From Deltaproteobacteria bacterium (lineage in GTDB: Bacteria; Myxococcota; SpSt-1050; JACRCP01): a stretch of DNA of 50,355 nucleotides. Of this stretch, positions 17,275 to 26,564 are shown piece after piece (position 1 is the stretch's first letter; each line of letters opens with the position of its first letter). The DNA is taken from contig JACRCP010000144.1 in the NCBI GenBank assembly GCA_016218965.1, forward strand, positions 1-50,355. Reading direction: 5' to 3'. Made by a program: the position numbers and the translations under genes. The notes below the pieces were generated by a model. It worked only from the letters and a program-made list of their open reading frames with translations. It did not search any database and was not told where the DNA came from.

Positions 17275-17505
17275 TCAGGACCGCGCGGTCGCGGCCTTGT
17301 TGAGGTCACGGAGCAGGCGGCCGAGGTCGAGGTGATGGCGCTGCGCCCCCAGCTCCACGGTGGCCGTGAGCACGAGGGCGCACTCGGTGCACGGAAGCCC
17401 GTAGCTTTCGAGCACCGCGCACGTCTGAGGATAGTCGCGGATCATCCGGAGGATGGGCGTGCCCCTGGTGATCGGTCCGGCGGATTTGGCCTGTCGCTTC
17501 TTCAT
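17275..17505 (-). CDS. DUF1858 (hybrid-cluster-associated redox disulfide) small protein
   Basis: The 76-residue protein has the DUF1858 pattern: an N-terminal helix (ILRMIRDYPQTCAVLESYG), a CxxC pair in LPCTECALV, and a C-terminal HHLDLGRLLRDLN helix. The family is small and cytoplasmic, often next to redox or FeS proteins; its biochemical role is not settled. It ends 8 bases before recG and starts 19 bases after the outer-membrane-protein gene, so it is likely part of that transcript. Confidence 0.75.
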   Translation of the reverse strand: MKKRQAKSAGPITRGTPILRMIRDYPQTCAVLESYGLPCTECALVLTATVELGAQRHHLDLGRLLRDLNKAATARS

Positions 17506-17524
17506 CCGCTTAAAAGACGCGCGC

Positions 17525-18844
17525 CTAGAACTGCCCCGTCATGCAGATGTTCCAGAAAAAGATGAACGTGTCACTCAGGCGAAGGCGTTTCCCCCGCTGG
17601 TCGAGCTCTGCCTCGTAGGCCGGGTTGACGATGTCCCCCTCGGCCTTGCTCACGATCCCGTTGTTGTTCCTGTCGGTCCCGATCTTGTCGAAAGTGAGGT
17701 AGTGGATCGTGTCGTGGCCGAAACCGATGTTGGTCGCGAACTTGAAGTACTTCGCGGCGACGAAATACAGACCGAACTGGCCGAGGAATTCGACGTACTG
17801 CTCGGTCGCCGTGAGCCGGCCGAAGTCGTCGGGCTTGTCGATGATCGGGTACCCGTCGGCGTCCCTCTCGTAGTCGCCGTTCTCGTCCTTCTTGAAGAAC
17901 GTTTCGCCCGGCAGGAACTCGGCCATCTCGGAGTGATCCACCTGCGCGTCGCTCACGAACACCGTCCCGAGCCTGACGTCGATGCCGAACTTGTGCCCTT
18001 CCTTATGGTCCTCGTACGGGATGATCTCGGTGCCCACGCTGAACCCGCCCTTGTGTCCCGGCCTGATGTAGTCGTAGTACTTCGGGTCGGTGTCGCTCCC
18101 GGGCCCGACCGAGAAAGGGAGGGAGTAGAAGACGCCGAAGTACGGGTCGAGATACCGGAACCGCTTTGAAAAGGCGGTCGAAAAGGTCAAGACCTGGACT
18201 TTTTTCCCCGGCCCGCCGTTCGGCACGGCGGGGTCGATTTGCGAACCGGTGGGGATGGTGTACTCGAAAGCTATGAGCCACGTCGCGGTCGTGTCGTCCC
18301 ACCACAGCGTTCCCGCCTCCTTGTCGCGCTCGAGCACGTGGTTGGGGCGCTGGTCGTTGAATATCGCCCACTTGAACCCCACGGTCATGTCACCGTAGCC
18401 CGAGCGGTCCATGGCCCCGGGGATCTTGACGATCGCATCCTCCTCCTTCTGTTTCGGGAGGTTCTGGCGGTTGATCGTGAAACGGGTCATCCCGCTGGTG
18501 GAGGAGTCGAGCGAAAGGTCCTTGGTCCAAGAGAGAACGACGGGGAAGGTCACGAAGATCTCGAGGTCCCGGAACACGCCTATGTCCAGCCGCGGCACCA
18601 GGGTATAGACGTCCTCGGCGTATGCCAGGTTGGCCGCGTCAATCATCGACGTGCCCTTGTTGTACTCCCGCGTGACCGACGACCGCTTGTACCAGCCCTG
18701 AAAAAACAGGTCGACGTTTGCCTGGAACGGCGCATCGTCGTAGAAGGCGCCGACCACCTTGGTGTACTGCGCGGAATCGGCGGGCGCGGGTGCTGCCAGG
18801 ATGGCCGCGCACAGCGTCGTCAGCAACAGAAGCCTTCCGGTCAT
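17525..18844 (-). CDS. Putative outer-membrane beta-barrel protein
   Basis: Starts at ATG 18844 behind GGAGGT. It has a signal peptide (MTGRLLLLTTLCAAILAAPAPADS), then ~415 residues of alternating hydrophobic/polar strands rich in Tyr, Phe and Gly, ending in a terminal Phe as in BAM-assembled barrels. Repeated glycine-aromatic strand ends (GYGDMTVGFKWAIF, PYFGVFYSLPF, FGLYFVAAKYFKFATNIGFG) support a barrel. No specific family recognised; a transporter or surface role is possible. Confidence 0.65.
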   Translation of the reverse strand: MTGRLLLLTTLCAAILAAPAPADSAQYTKVVGAFYDDAPFQANVDLFFQGWYKRSSVTREYNKGTSMIDAANLAYAEDVYTLVPRLDIGVFRDLEIFVTFPVVLSWTKDLSLDSSTSGMTRFTINRQNLPKQKEEDAIVKIPGAMDRSGYGDMTVGFKWAIFNDQRPNHVLERDKEAGTLWWDDTTATWLIAFEYTIPTGSQIDPAVPNGGPGKKVQVLTFSTAFSKRFRYLDPYFGVFYSLPFSVGPGSDTDPKYYDYIRPGHKGGFSVGTEIIPYEDHKEGHKFGIDVRLGTVFVSDAQVDHSEMAEFLPGETFFKKDENGDYERDADGYPIIDKPDDFGRLTATEQYVEFLGQFGLYFVAAKYFKFATNIGFGHDTIHYLTFDKIGTDRNNNGIVSKAEGDIVNPAYEAELDQRGKRLRLSDTFIFFWNICMTGQF

Positions 18845-19245
18845 ATCAGGGGACCTCCGGCACAAGAGGGCACGCGCAAATGTACGGCGACGCTATCAGC
18901 CGTGTTTTTAAAAGTCAAGACGAACCCGCGGGCCTGCGATTCGGAGTAATGTCTGGTGGTCGCCCACCGACACGCCCCTCCACCGTGTCTCGCGATGCTC
19001 CGCCGGACGCTTCGAGGTGAGCAGCGATCGGTTTTGGCGAGACACGGCTCCAGGACGCGCCGGCGGGCGGCCTGCGCCGTGCACAGCGTCGTACTCCAAA
19101 TTCCAGCGCGGGCGTGGGGGCGGGGGTGGGCGCGGCAACCCTCCTTTCTTGGGGATGTTTGTGGTAACATCGGGCCGTTGCAGACGCCGCGCAGAGACGG
19201 TGATCCGTTTTCGGACTTTTGCGAAGGACGAACAGGATCGGCCGC
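18845..19245. other. Intergenic region between divergent genes
   Basis: This 401-base gap holds the leader of the minus-strand barrel gene, one copy of the MITE-like element (18934-19106) and a C-rich, low-information leader for the plus-strand kelch gene. Short open frames here are by-products of the palindromic element. No RNA gene is recognised. Confidence 0.6.
18934..19106 (-). mobile_element. MITE-like structured element, copy C (173 bp, inverted orientation)
   Basis: Ends are CTGCGATTCGGAGTA and the inverse of GTACTCCAAATTCCAG, flanked by an exact 7-bp direct repeat CGCGGGC (18927-18933, 19107-19113). Inside, CCGTGTCTCGC (18983-18993) pairs perfectly with GCGAGACACGG (19037-19047). An outer pair GGTCGCCCACCG (18958-18969) / CGGCGGGCGGCC (19061-19072) forms a second stem. 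The reverse complement aligns with copies A and B through GGCGCGTCCTGGA and CCGGCGGAGCAT. It encodes no protein, so movement would need a transposase in trans. Confidence 0.8.
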
Positions 19246-20699
19246 ATGAGCGCTCAAGTGCCAACAGCCGCGGAAAAACGCGCCCGACACGCCCGGGGCT
19301 GGACTGATCCCTTGGCGCAAACGCGGAAAAGGTCTTCCGTTTGTCCTGCGCGCCAGGCAACAGTCCGCGCTGCCTCGAGGGCGCACGTCGTGATTGGCGC
19401 CGTGGGACTGGTCGCAGTCCTGCTTTGCAGCGCCTGCTCGAAGGACGGCTGCTCGACCAAGAGGCAATCGGCGACTCCCAATCCGGCCATCTCTGATCTT
19501 CCAAGTGAAACGAAGAAAGGTGACAACAGACAACCGGCATCAGGAGGGGGCGGCGACCCCACAAGGGACTTCAGGGTCTGTAGACTCGCCGTCAGGGATC
19601 CGCTCGCTTTGTGGCCTGGCGCCGCGCCGGCATTTTCGTCCGCTCTTGGCGACGGAGAACTCGACTTGGTGGCCGCTCGAGACGGTCGGTTTTCGAGGTT
19701 TGGCGTCAAGGATGAGACGAAAGCCCTCGAAGGCGACTGGTTCGAATCGGCGGAAGGCCCGTCGCCCCGTGAAGGCCACGCCATGGCGTATGATGCCGGC
19801 CGCGCAGAGGTTGTGCTCTTTGGCGGGTGGGATAGCAAGAGCAGGGTTCACTTCGATGACAGGCGCAGATACACCCGGAAAACAAGCCTTTGGGGAGATA
19901 CCTCCATTCGATGGCGTACGATGACGCCAGGGGATCGACAGTGCTTTTCGGCGGGTACAACAACGCCTTGCTTGGCGACACATGGGTTTGGGATGGAGGG
20001 AGTTGGACGGAGATAGCCCCGCCTGCGCACCCGCACGCGCGAGCCGGACACGCCATGGTGTATGACGGCGTCCGCAACAGCGTCCTGCTGTCAGGAGGAA
20101 AAGGCAGCGGCGGAGCTTTCCTCGAAGATCTTTGGGAGTGGAATGGGTCTTCATGGACCGAAGCGCGCATTTCTCTCAAGGCGATGAACCGCACGGCGGA
20201 TCTGTCATTGCTTGAAGGGGGGCGGGGCGCCGAGCTGACGATATCCGGGACCATTTGGTCCAACCTGCGGAAGGCCGACGCCGCCGGCGACGCGCCGCCG
20301 GGTTTCCCGGCAAACCTTCACGCCGTTCACGTTGCCAGGTTCGATGTTCCGTCCGGATCGTCTTTTTCGGAGATGAAGGTGGGCTGGACCGGTTCCGGCG
20401 CGGGGCCGGACATTTCGAGAAAAGGGTCGATCTCGCCCGGTGCCGGGTTCCATATTTGGGATTGGAACAGCGGGGAATGGAAATCCGTGGGGTCGATCAA
20501 GACGGCAACAGGCTCCTGCAATGAGCCCGAAGGAGGCAACTGCACCATCTCGTCAACCTTCGCTGGCGATTTCGGTCGATTCGCGAAATGGGGCCGCGTC
20601 TGGCTCATGGCAATGTCGAAACACCCATGTTTGGGATCGACAGAAAGTGAGATTGTCACCGATCACTTCGGTGTGAACTTCGAGGAGGAGGAGCGTTGA
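19246..20699 (+). pseudogene. Kelch-repeat lipoprotein, frameshifted
   Basis: The N-terminal part (frame from ATG 19246) has a long basic leader, a hydrophobic segment ending LLCSACSKD (lipobox) and one kelch blade (GHAMAYDAGRAEVVLFGGWD). After ~19855 that frame becomes nonsense. The next blades continue in another frame (GRYLHSMAYDDARGSTVLFGGYNN, then GHAMVYDGVRNSVLLSGGKG) with a C-terminal domain ending at 20699. The spacing between blades 1 and 2 is about 8 codons short as well as out of frame. This suggests a small deletion rather than a single-base error. The intact protein would be a secreted beta-propeller. Local GC is lower than around it. Confidence 0.65.
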
Positions 20700-20700
20700 G

Positions 20701-21969
20701 GTGAACGGCCCACGGGGAGTGAATTCTGATGCGGTTGTCCGTCATCAGCGGACGAGACGGGCAATGAAACTGCACGCAGCAGCGATCGTACTCGCGGGGT
20801 TCGTTTTCCTTGGATGGCCGGCGTTGTCCCACGCCTGCGGAGTGTGCGCGGATCATGGTCTGCGAATACGCCATCCAAATCTCGAGGCTGGCGCCCTGTT
20901 CTTTTATTGGTTCATTCTCGCATCGGTCTTGAGCGCGATCGTGCGCCCGAAGGACAAGACGGTGGTCTCACCGCACCTCTCGTGGAAGTGGGTCCTTGGC
21001 TTCCTCGGCGTGGGAGTCGTTGCCTATATCATAGCGTTGTTCCTGACCAGGGGCAGCATGATACTGACGAACCTCATCGCCGGCGGCGTCTGGCTGGTCT
21101 TCGTATTGTGGAGGTGTGCGAAGGCGATCCGGAACAGGCCAAATCCCTGGCAGGTGAAGGTCCACCTCGCACTTAATGCGGGGTTTTTCCTGATGGTGGT
21201 TTGGGGCTTCACCCCTTCGAGCAAGCACCAGAGCGTCGATCATTTGATCGGTTTGCTCAACTACGAGGTGTTCGATACTTCGGAGGTGGCCCTGCCGAAG
21301 TTGCTGGAGCATGGCCAGTCAGCGGTGCCGAAGTTGATCGAGGCGACCGATAGAGCGATCAGCGACAAGCACCGCATGAAGTTGCCGTACCTCTTCTACG
21401 CGCTCGAGAAAAACTGCAATCCGACCGTCAGAGACTACCTGGAAAAAGTGCTGACTGACAAACTGCCGATCGGTGACGACAAACGGTCAACCACGGCGGC
21501 GGTAATGGCATATGCAGCGTGCAAAGGTCCGGGCGCTGCCCAACGCCTGATCCACCAGTTCGACAACCCTGAAAACAGAATTCACACTGCGATCCTGCTG
21601 GGCGGAATGGTACGGACGGGCAGCAAGGCGGGAGTCTTGTTTGCATTGGATCATTCCGATTTCCTCACCGACCATGCCAGCCAATTGGAGGACGGATCGG
21701 GCGGTTCCAAAACGACCAATCGGATTGCCCTGGACGGACTCGTAAACGGCAAAAGCTCCGAGGACCTGCGGAATTCGCCGTTGTATCGGTGGCGGAACTC
21801 GATCGGGCATTCCGGCAACAAGTACGCCAAGGATTTCTACTGGGAGGAGGACAGCATGTTTTCTGCCGTGAGGGACGACCTCGGAAGATCAGGGATAGAC
21901 AAGTTGAAGACCGCCCTCAATGACAGAGGGGAAGAGATCCGACGCCACTGGGAGAAAGTACTCGAGTAG
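20701..21969 (+). CDS. Membrane protein with C-terminal HEAT-like domain, unknown function
   Basis: The GTG at 20701 directly follows the kelch stop and has GAGGAGGAG well placed. An in-frame ATG at 20764 (MKLHAAAIVL..) gives a more ordinary signal peptide but weaker ribosome site. After the signal (..WPALSHA|CGVCADHG) come about four membrane helices (LFFYWFILASVLSAI, VLGFLGVGVVAYIIALF, LIAGGVWLVFVLW, LALNAGFFLMVVWGF). A ~240-residue soluble alpha-helical domain follows, with HEAT-like pieces (ALPKLLEHGQSAVPKLIEATDRAI). The family is not recognised. Coupled to the kelch gene, it may have worked with it at the envelope. Confidence 0.7.
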   Translation: MNGPRGVNSDAVVRHQRTRRAMKLHAAAIVLAGFVFLGWPALSHACGVCADHGLRIRHPNLEAGALFFYWFILASVLSAIVRPKDKTVVSPHLSWKWVLGFLGVGVVAYIIALFLTRGSMILTNLIAGGVWLVFVLWRCAKAIRNRPNPWQVKVHLALNAGFFLMVVWGFTPSSKHQSVDHLIGLLNYEVFDTSEVALPKLLEHGQSAVPKLIEATDRAISDKHRMKLPYLFYALEKNCNPTVRDYLEKVLTDKLPIGDDKRSTTAAVMAYAACKGPGAAQRLIHQFDNPENRIHTAILLGGMVRTGSKAGVLFALDHSDFLTDHASQLEDGSGGSKTTNRIALDGLVNGKSSEDLRNSPLYRWRNSIGHSGNKYAKDFYWEEDSMFSAVRDDLGRSGIDKLKTALNDRGEEIRRHWEKVLE

Positions 21970-22014
21970 CAGGAAAAACGGGAGTGCGGCGCTGTTTTTT
22001 GGGAGGATCGGGCG

Positions 22015-22536
22015 ATGCGTGGGACGAAGGCGGGCCTTTTGGCGATCACGTGGTGGCTTTGTGCGGCGCTTGCGGCGGGCGGGTGTGCAACCGCGGGTGG
22101 ACCCGAAACGGCCGGGCCGAAGCCGGCTGCGCCTTCCGTCGTCGCGACGCCGCGGATGGCAGGGATGGAAAAAATGGAGCAGATGGAGCAGGGCGTGCAG
22201 GAACCGTGCGTGTACTGCCAGGTGCTCTACCCCGCGCGCCTCGCCGCGCATTGTCCGCATTGCGGCGACCGGCGCATCGTCTTTCGGCCCGCCCGGATGA
22301 TGAGCAGGGAGCTGGCCACGGAACACATCGGCGAGCTCAAGACGCAGTGCAGCCGCATGGAAGAGGCGGTTCGCGCGGCCCGGCCCGAAGCGCGGCCCGC
22401 GGCGCTTTCGAGTCTTCGCCGCTGCTTCATCGGCCTTCTGCGGGACACGCTGACCTACGGCGTGGGCGAGTCAAAACCGCTCGTGGAGCGCATCCACGCG
22501 CTCGACGCCGATCTCGGCCCTGCTGGTGTTGAATGA
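22015..22536 (+). CDS. Lipoprotein with a zinc-ribbon-like CxxC..CxxC motif
   Basis: A 173-residue protein behind GGGAGGA. The signal ends in AAGGCATAGG, a good lipobox, followed by a Pro/Ala linker. A rubredoxin/zinc-ribbon-like unit comes next (CVYCQVLYPARLAAHCPHCGDR, ~66-87), then a helical tail (~100-173). A metal-binding knuckle in a lipoprotein is uncommon. No named family is recognised. It lies 45 bases after the preceding gene on the same strand. Confidence 0.7.
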   Translation: MRGTKAGLLAITWWLCAALAAGGCATAGGPETAGPKPAAPSVVATPRMAGMEKMEQMEQGVQEPCVYCQVLYPARLAAHCPHCGDRRIVFRPARMMSRELATEHIGELKTQCSRMEEAVRAARPEARPAALSSLRRCFIGLLRDTLTYGVGESKPLVERIHALDADLGPAGVE

Positions 22537-22585
22537 TCTGCTTGTGGTAGAAAGCGCTTTGGAAAGATGCAAAGGAGGGGACGCC

Positions 22586-24037
22586 GTGAAAAAGCCTTTT
22601 CTGTCTGTCGTATTCGTGATCGCGGCGCTTCTGCCGGCGGGGGCGTTTGCGCAGGTGGAGTTGAATCCCACGGGGTTCTCGGGGACCTACCCGCGGGTCC
22701 AGGCGGCGCCGGACGGGTCGTTCCACATGATCTATTTCAGCGACAGCGGCGGCGACATCCGCCACGCACGGTTTGCGGGCGGGGCGTGGGGGTCCGAAAC
22801 GGCGGTCCCCCAAAGCGGGAACGCCTCGACCGTCAAATACAACCTTGCCTCATTCGCCGTGGACCCGGGTTCCAAGCCTCACGTCGTGTGGGGCCCCGGG
22901 GCCAACTGGCAGGACATCTCGAACCACACACGGGGCGTAGGGTACTGGAACGGCGCGACCGGCGCACAGCGCGAGATCTTTGACGATTACACCGAGTACG
23001 TGGCGCTCGGCATCAACACGGCGGGCAGGAAGCTATTCGCGTCGGCGGTCATCCTTCTCCCCGGCGACTCGGCGCCCTCCGGCATCGCGTGGGCGGAGAT
23101 GAGCGGCGACAGCCTCGGCGGGTTCACGAGGTTTGACGGCGCGGACCACGAAGGGAAATACGTTTCGTTTTGCGTGGGCTCCGACGGCACGCTCCACCTC
23201 GTCTGGCGGTGGCGGTACGTTCGGTATGCGAAATTCGATGGAAACGCGTGGAACGCCGTGGAAAGGCTCGCCACTTCGGATGGCAGCGCAGAATACCCGT
23301 CGTGCTCGGTGGACGCTAGCGGGAACCCGCACGTGGGGTGGCTCATGTGGCAGGACACGGGTGGCGGCACATGGAAGCCGACGGAGATCAGGTACGCGGT
23401 GCACAAAAACGGGTCGTGGAGGCCGTCGACGGACGGGTACCTGCTCCAGAGCCTTTCGGCCGGCGGCACCAGCCCCACGGCCGCGTCCGATGCGCTGGGG
23501 AATGTGGCGGCGGTGTGGTCCGAGGGGTCAAGACTCATGCTTGCGGTTTCGACCGACGGAGGGGACTCGTTCGGGTCACCTTCGGCCGTGCGGACCGACC
23601 TCAAACCCGGTTACGACACGCAGTTCAGCCAGCCTTCCGTGCCCGTATTTGTTTACGACGGGAAGTTCCAGGCCATCTACACGCGAAGCGACGGGGAACT
23701 CGTCCGCGCGGTGTTCACCGACATCGTCGTCGTCGAAAAAGACGCCGGAACAGACGACACGGGGATCGGCGATGCCGGGGTTTCGGACAGCGGCGCGGCC
23801 GAAGATGGCTCGAATCCCGACGCCACGGCAGGCGATACCGGGGAACTGCCGGATTCGGCCCTGCCGGACTCCGGGGAACCTGATGCGACTCAAGCGGACG
23901 CCGCGGCGGCAAAGGACACCGGCACGAAGCCCGGCGCACCGGACGGCGGGACGCTTTCGAAGGACACGGGGACCAGAACCGACTCCGGCGATTTCGAGTA
24001 CGGCCTGGGCTGCGGCTGCGCGACGGTGGGTTTGTAG
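22586..24037 (+). CDS. Secreted beta-propeller-like protein with Asp-rich tail and short MYXO-CTERM-like end
   Basis: GTG 22586 follows AAAGGAGGGG closely. After a signal peptide (..LLPAGAFAQ), ~370 residues contain repeated Asp-box/propeller-like strands (DGSFHMIYFSDSGGDIRHARF, GSDGTLHLVWRWRYVRYAKFD, GNVAAVWSEGSRLMLAVSTDGGDSFG), as in sialidase-fold proteins. A ~90-residue D/A/G/T-rich linker follows. The protein ends ..GLGCGCATVGL. The GCGC core resembles the MYXO-CTERM sorting signal, but the expected membrane helix and Arg tail are absent. Ligand and enzymatic activity are unknown. Confidence 0.7.
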   Translation: MKKPFLSVVFVIAALLPAGAFAQVELNPTGFSGTYPRVQAAPDGSFHMIYFSDSGGDIRHARFAGGAWGSETAVPQSGNASTVKYNLASFAVDPGSKPHVVWGPGANWQDISNHTRGVGYWNGATGAQREIFDDYTEYVALGINTAGRKLFASAVILLPGDSAPSGIAWAEMSGDSLGGFTRFDGADHEGKYVSFCVGSDGTLHLVWRWRYVRYAKFDGNAWNAVERLATSDGSAEYPSCSVDASGNPHVGWLMWQDTGGGTWKPTEIRYAVHKNGSWRPSTDGYLLQSLSAGGTSPTAASDALGNVAAVWSEGSRLMLAVSTDGGDSFGSPSAVRTDLKPGYDTQFSQPSVPVFVYDGKFQAIYTRSDGELVRAVFTDIVVVEKDAGTDDTGIGDAGVSDSGAAEDGSNPDATAGDTGELPDSALPDSGEPDATQADAAAAKDTGTKPGAPDGGTLSKDTGTRTDSGDFEYGLGCGCATVGL

Positions 24038-24052
24038 GCCGCAAGTTCAGGG

Positions 24053-24092
24053 TTTCCACCTGAGCCGTCTGTGGTATACTCGTTCGCGAACG
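24053..24092 (+). promoter_or_regulatory. Candidate promoter with adjacent 12-bp palindrome
   Basis: TTTCCA (24053-24058), a 16-base spacer and TATACT (24075-24080) preceded by TGTGG resemble a sigma-70 promoter. Immediately downstream is a perfect palindrome CGTTCGCGAACG (24081-24092), a plausible operator. It lies 24 bases before the start codon of the small Cys-rich gene. Sequence resemblance only. Confidence 0.4.
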
Positions 24093-24115
24093 CAGTCGAA
24101 AAAGGAGGTTGATTC

Positions 24116-24400
24116 ATGCGCAGGTTGATCATCGTGGCCATCATGTTCGCGGCAGTTTCCGTATGGATGCTCAACATCCAGCCCGCGCACGCGGGGCAGA
24201 AGACGTGGCAGTGCACCTGCAAGCTTGTAGACGACGAGACCAAGAAGGACAAGGGCGAGTGGGGCCCCAAGACGATGTGCGCAAAGACCGAGGAGGGCGC
24301 CCAGGGCGACGCGAACAAACAGTGCGAAAAGGAGACCAAGGACCGAAAGGTCAACTGCAAATGCCACTGCAAGAAGACGGGCAAGGCCTGCGACTGGTAA
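24116..24400 (+). CDS. Small secreted Cys-rich protein
   Basis: The 94-residue protein has a strong AAAAGGAGG site, a signal peptide (MRRLIIVAIMFAAVSVWML..PAHA) and a ~70-residue mature part. The mature part has eight cysteines (CTCK, MCAK, QCEK, NCKCHCKKTGKAC) and many lysines. Exported, disulfide-bonded or metal-binding. No family recognised. Its TAA overlaps the next ATG (TAATG), so the two are translationally coupled. Confidence 0.75.
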   Translation: MRRLIIVAIMFAAVSVWMLNIQPAHAGQKTWQCTCKLVDDETKKDKGEWGPKTMCAKTEEGAQGDANKQCEKETKDRKVNCKCHCKKTGKACDW

Positions 24401-26511
24401 TGACGCGGCAGGGTTTCGCCGGGAAGCGCCGGGCGAACGCGGCGAAAACACGCCAGTTCTGTGCGGCCTTTGCGTCTTTGCGTGAGAACGCTTTGGTTTG
24501 TGCGGCGGTATCAGTCTTCTTTGTGTTTCTCGCAGGTTGCGGCGGCGGAGAGGGGGCCTTGACCGATTCCGGGGCGGCCGACGCAGGCTTCGCCGACGCC
24601 GGCGCGCCTGACGCGGGGCTCTCGGACGCGGGCGTCGCAGACGCGGGGAAGGCGTGCACGACGAAGCCGCCGCCGCCCTTCGCCCCCGACCCAAACCAAA
24701 AAAAGTTCGCGCTCTCGTTGTACCACTTCAACGTGCAGTACGTGGCGGGGGGCTTAGACGTCACGCTCAAGGACGGGACCAACGCCGTCTTCGGCGAGAT
24801 GAGCAAGGGGTGGACCGAGGAGAAGCTCAACCGCTGGTACATCACGCAGCCGTTCGAGGCCACGCTCGACCTGTACCTCGCGCACCCCGGCTGGAAAACG
24901 GACTTCGAGTTCCAGGGCTATCTCTTGGAGCTTATCGCGAACGGGTATCCCCGCGTTCTCGAGAAGCTCCGCACGCTCGCCGAAAACGGCCAGGTCGAGA
25001 CGATCTCCATCCACTACTCCGACCAGTTCTTCACCGCGTTCCCGCGCGCCGATCTGCAAAAGTCCGCGGACATTACCAGGGCGATCTTCGAAGGGGCGTG
25101 CGTCCCGCTCTCCGGAGTGGTCTTCAACCAGGAGGGCCAGGACGGGGTGGGGAAGCACGACTTCATGGCCGAAAACAGCTACACCATAGACATCTTCCCC
25201 ACCAATCTCTGGCTATACTACCACCAGGGCGTCCCGCGCGCCCCGTACTATCAGAGCCGCGGCGTCGACGTGGTCGTCGGGCCCGGGGTCGGCTATCGGA
25301 GCGACCAGCCGCCGGTGTTCGAGACATTCGACCCGGGGATCGAGGTCACCTGGACGTACTTTGACGACGGCGACATGATGGCGTTTCCCCTCGACCCGTA
25401 CTTCGCGCCCATGTCCTCGCCCGAGATCATCAGCGAGAACGTCGCCCGGTACGAGGCGAAGCTCCTCGACCTCGAGCAGCAGGGGTTCGTGGTCACCTCG
25501 GTCGGAGATTTCGTCGCACACCTCAAGGCGTTGAACGTGCCGCAGCCCGAGCTGCCGCCGGTGCTGGACGGCACGTGGCAACCGATCGACACGCAGTCGG
25601 TCTGGCGCTGGATGGGAGGCCGCTCTGCCGTGCCCGGAAACGCCAGGACGGAGCGCGACAACACGGTCCGGACGTACAACTACCGGACGCGCACCGACTG
25701 CGCCGCGGCGCAGGCGCTCCTTGACGCCGCCAGACGGGAGGGCGAGGGCGCATCCGTCCCGGAACAGGACATGCAGACGGCGTGGAAGGAGATCATGTTG
25801 GGCCAGGTCTCCGACGCGACGGGGATCACGCCGTGGATCGGCGAGTTCGACTACGGAATCGTACATACCGACAACGCGGCGGCCGCGGCGGACAGGGTGA
25901 TCGCGGGGGCGCTTCAAGCGCTCGGGTGGCCGCACGCGAGGATCGACCTTCTGGCGGGGACGGCGGAGAAGATCGACTCGATCCCGGTGGCTGACGCGCC
26001 CCTGCCGGCCGAAGCCCCGTTTTCCGTCACGCTTGACGCCCCCACGCGGACCAACGCAATGACCTGGTACGAGGCCGGACAGGACGCGTACATGCTCGAG
26101 ATCACGTTCGGCCCCGCGGCGGACCCGACCGGCGGGGACGCCGAAAACTGCATGGTGACGCTCACCTTTCCGCGCTACGAGGACAAGTTCCTCTACTCGC
26201 CGGCACTGCTCGAGGACGAGGTCGTTACGATCGACATGTCCGTGTTCAACTACCAGGCGCCCGAGGTCTACCTCCCGCTCGCCAACGGCCTGATCGGGCT
26301 GGGGGACGGCTGGTGGGTCGTCAAGGACTGCGCGAAAGTCCACGTCGCGGCCCGGGTGCCGCATGAAGGTGACAGGGTGATCCAGTTCGTTGACGCGACC
26401 GCCGACCCCGAAAACGGCGCGACGTGGCGGTTCTACGTGCTGAAGGGCAACGAGACGGCGGCGCTGGACTTGGCCACGCGCCTCAACACCACCCCGGTGG
26501 TGTACAAATAG
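24400..26511 (+). CDS. Large lipoprotein with glycoside-hydrolase/deacetylase-like barrel, uncertain
   Basis: A 703-residue protein translated from ATG 24400, overlapping the preceding stop. The signal ends FVFLAGCGGG (lipobox), followed by a D-A-G repeat linker. The first domain (~100-390) begins ALSLYHFNVQYVAGG. Segments such as FQGYLLELIANGYPRVLEKL, ISIHYSDQFFTAFPR, GVVFNQEGQ and ENSYTIDIFPTNLWLYYHQG recall GH57/GH38-type (beta/alpha) barrels. A C-terminal beta-rich domain follows. The glycosidase link is a weak inference: the catalytic pair cannot be assigned with certainty. Coupling to the small Cys-rich gene suggests joint surface function. Confidence 0.55.
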   Translation: MTRQGFAGKRRANAAKTRQFCAAFASLRENALVCAAVSVFFVFLAGCGGGEGALTDSGAADAGFADAGAPDAGLSDAGVADAGKACTTKPPPPFAPDPNQKKFALSLYHFNVQYVAGGLDVTLKDGTNAVFGEMSKGWTEEKLNRWYITQPFEATLDLYLAHPGWKTDFEFQGYLLELIANGYPRVLEKLRTLAENGQVETISIHYSDQFFTAFPRADLQKSADITRAIFEGACVPLSGVVFNQEGQDGVGKHDFMAENSYTIDIFPTNLWLYYHQGVPRAPYYQSRGVDVVVGPGVGYRSDQPPVFETFDPGIEVTWTYFDDGDMMAFPLDPYFAPMSSPEIISENVARYEAKLLDLEQQGFVVTSVGDFVAHLKALNVPQPELPPVLDGTWQPIDTQSVWRWMGGRSAVPGNARTERDNTVRTYNYRTRTDCAAAQALLDAARREGEGASVPEQDMQTAWKEIMLGQVSDATGITPWIGEFDYGIVHTDNAAAAADRVIAGALQALGWPHARIDLLAGTAEKIDSIPVADAPLPAEAPFSVTLDAPTRTNAMTWYEAGQDAYMLEITFGPAADPTGGDAENCMVTLTFPRYEDKFLYSPALLEDEVVTIDMSVFNYQAPEVYLPLANGLIGLGDGWWVVKDCAKVHVAARVPHEGDRVIQFVDATADPENGATWRFYVLKGNETAALDLATRLNTTPVVYK

Positions 26512-26564
26512 ACCGGTGTTCGGCGCGTTCGCGGGCGGTCGGATGCCTACTCGGGCGCGCCCGA

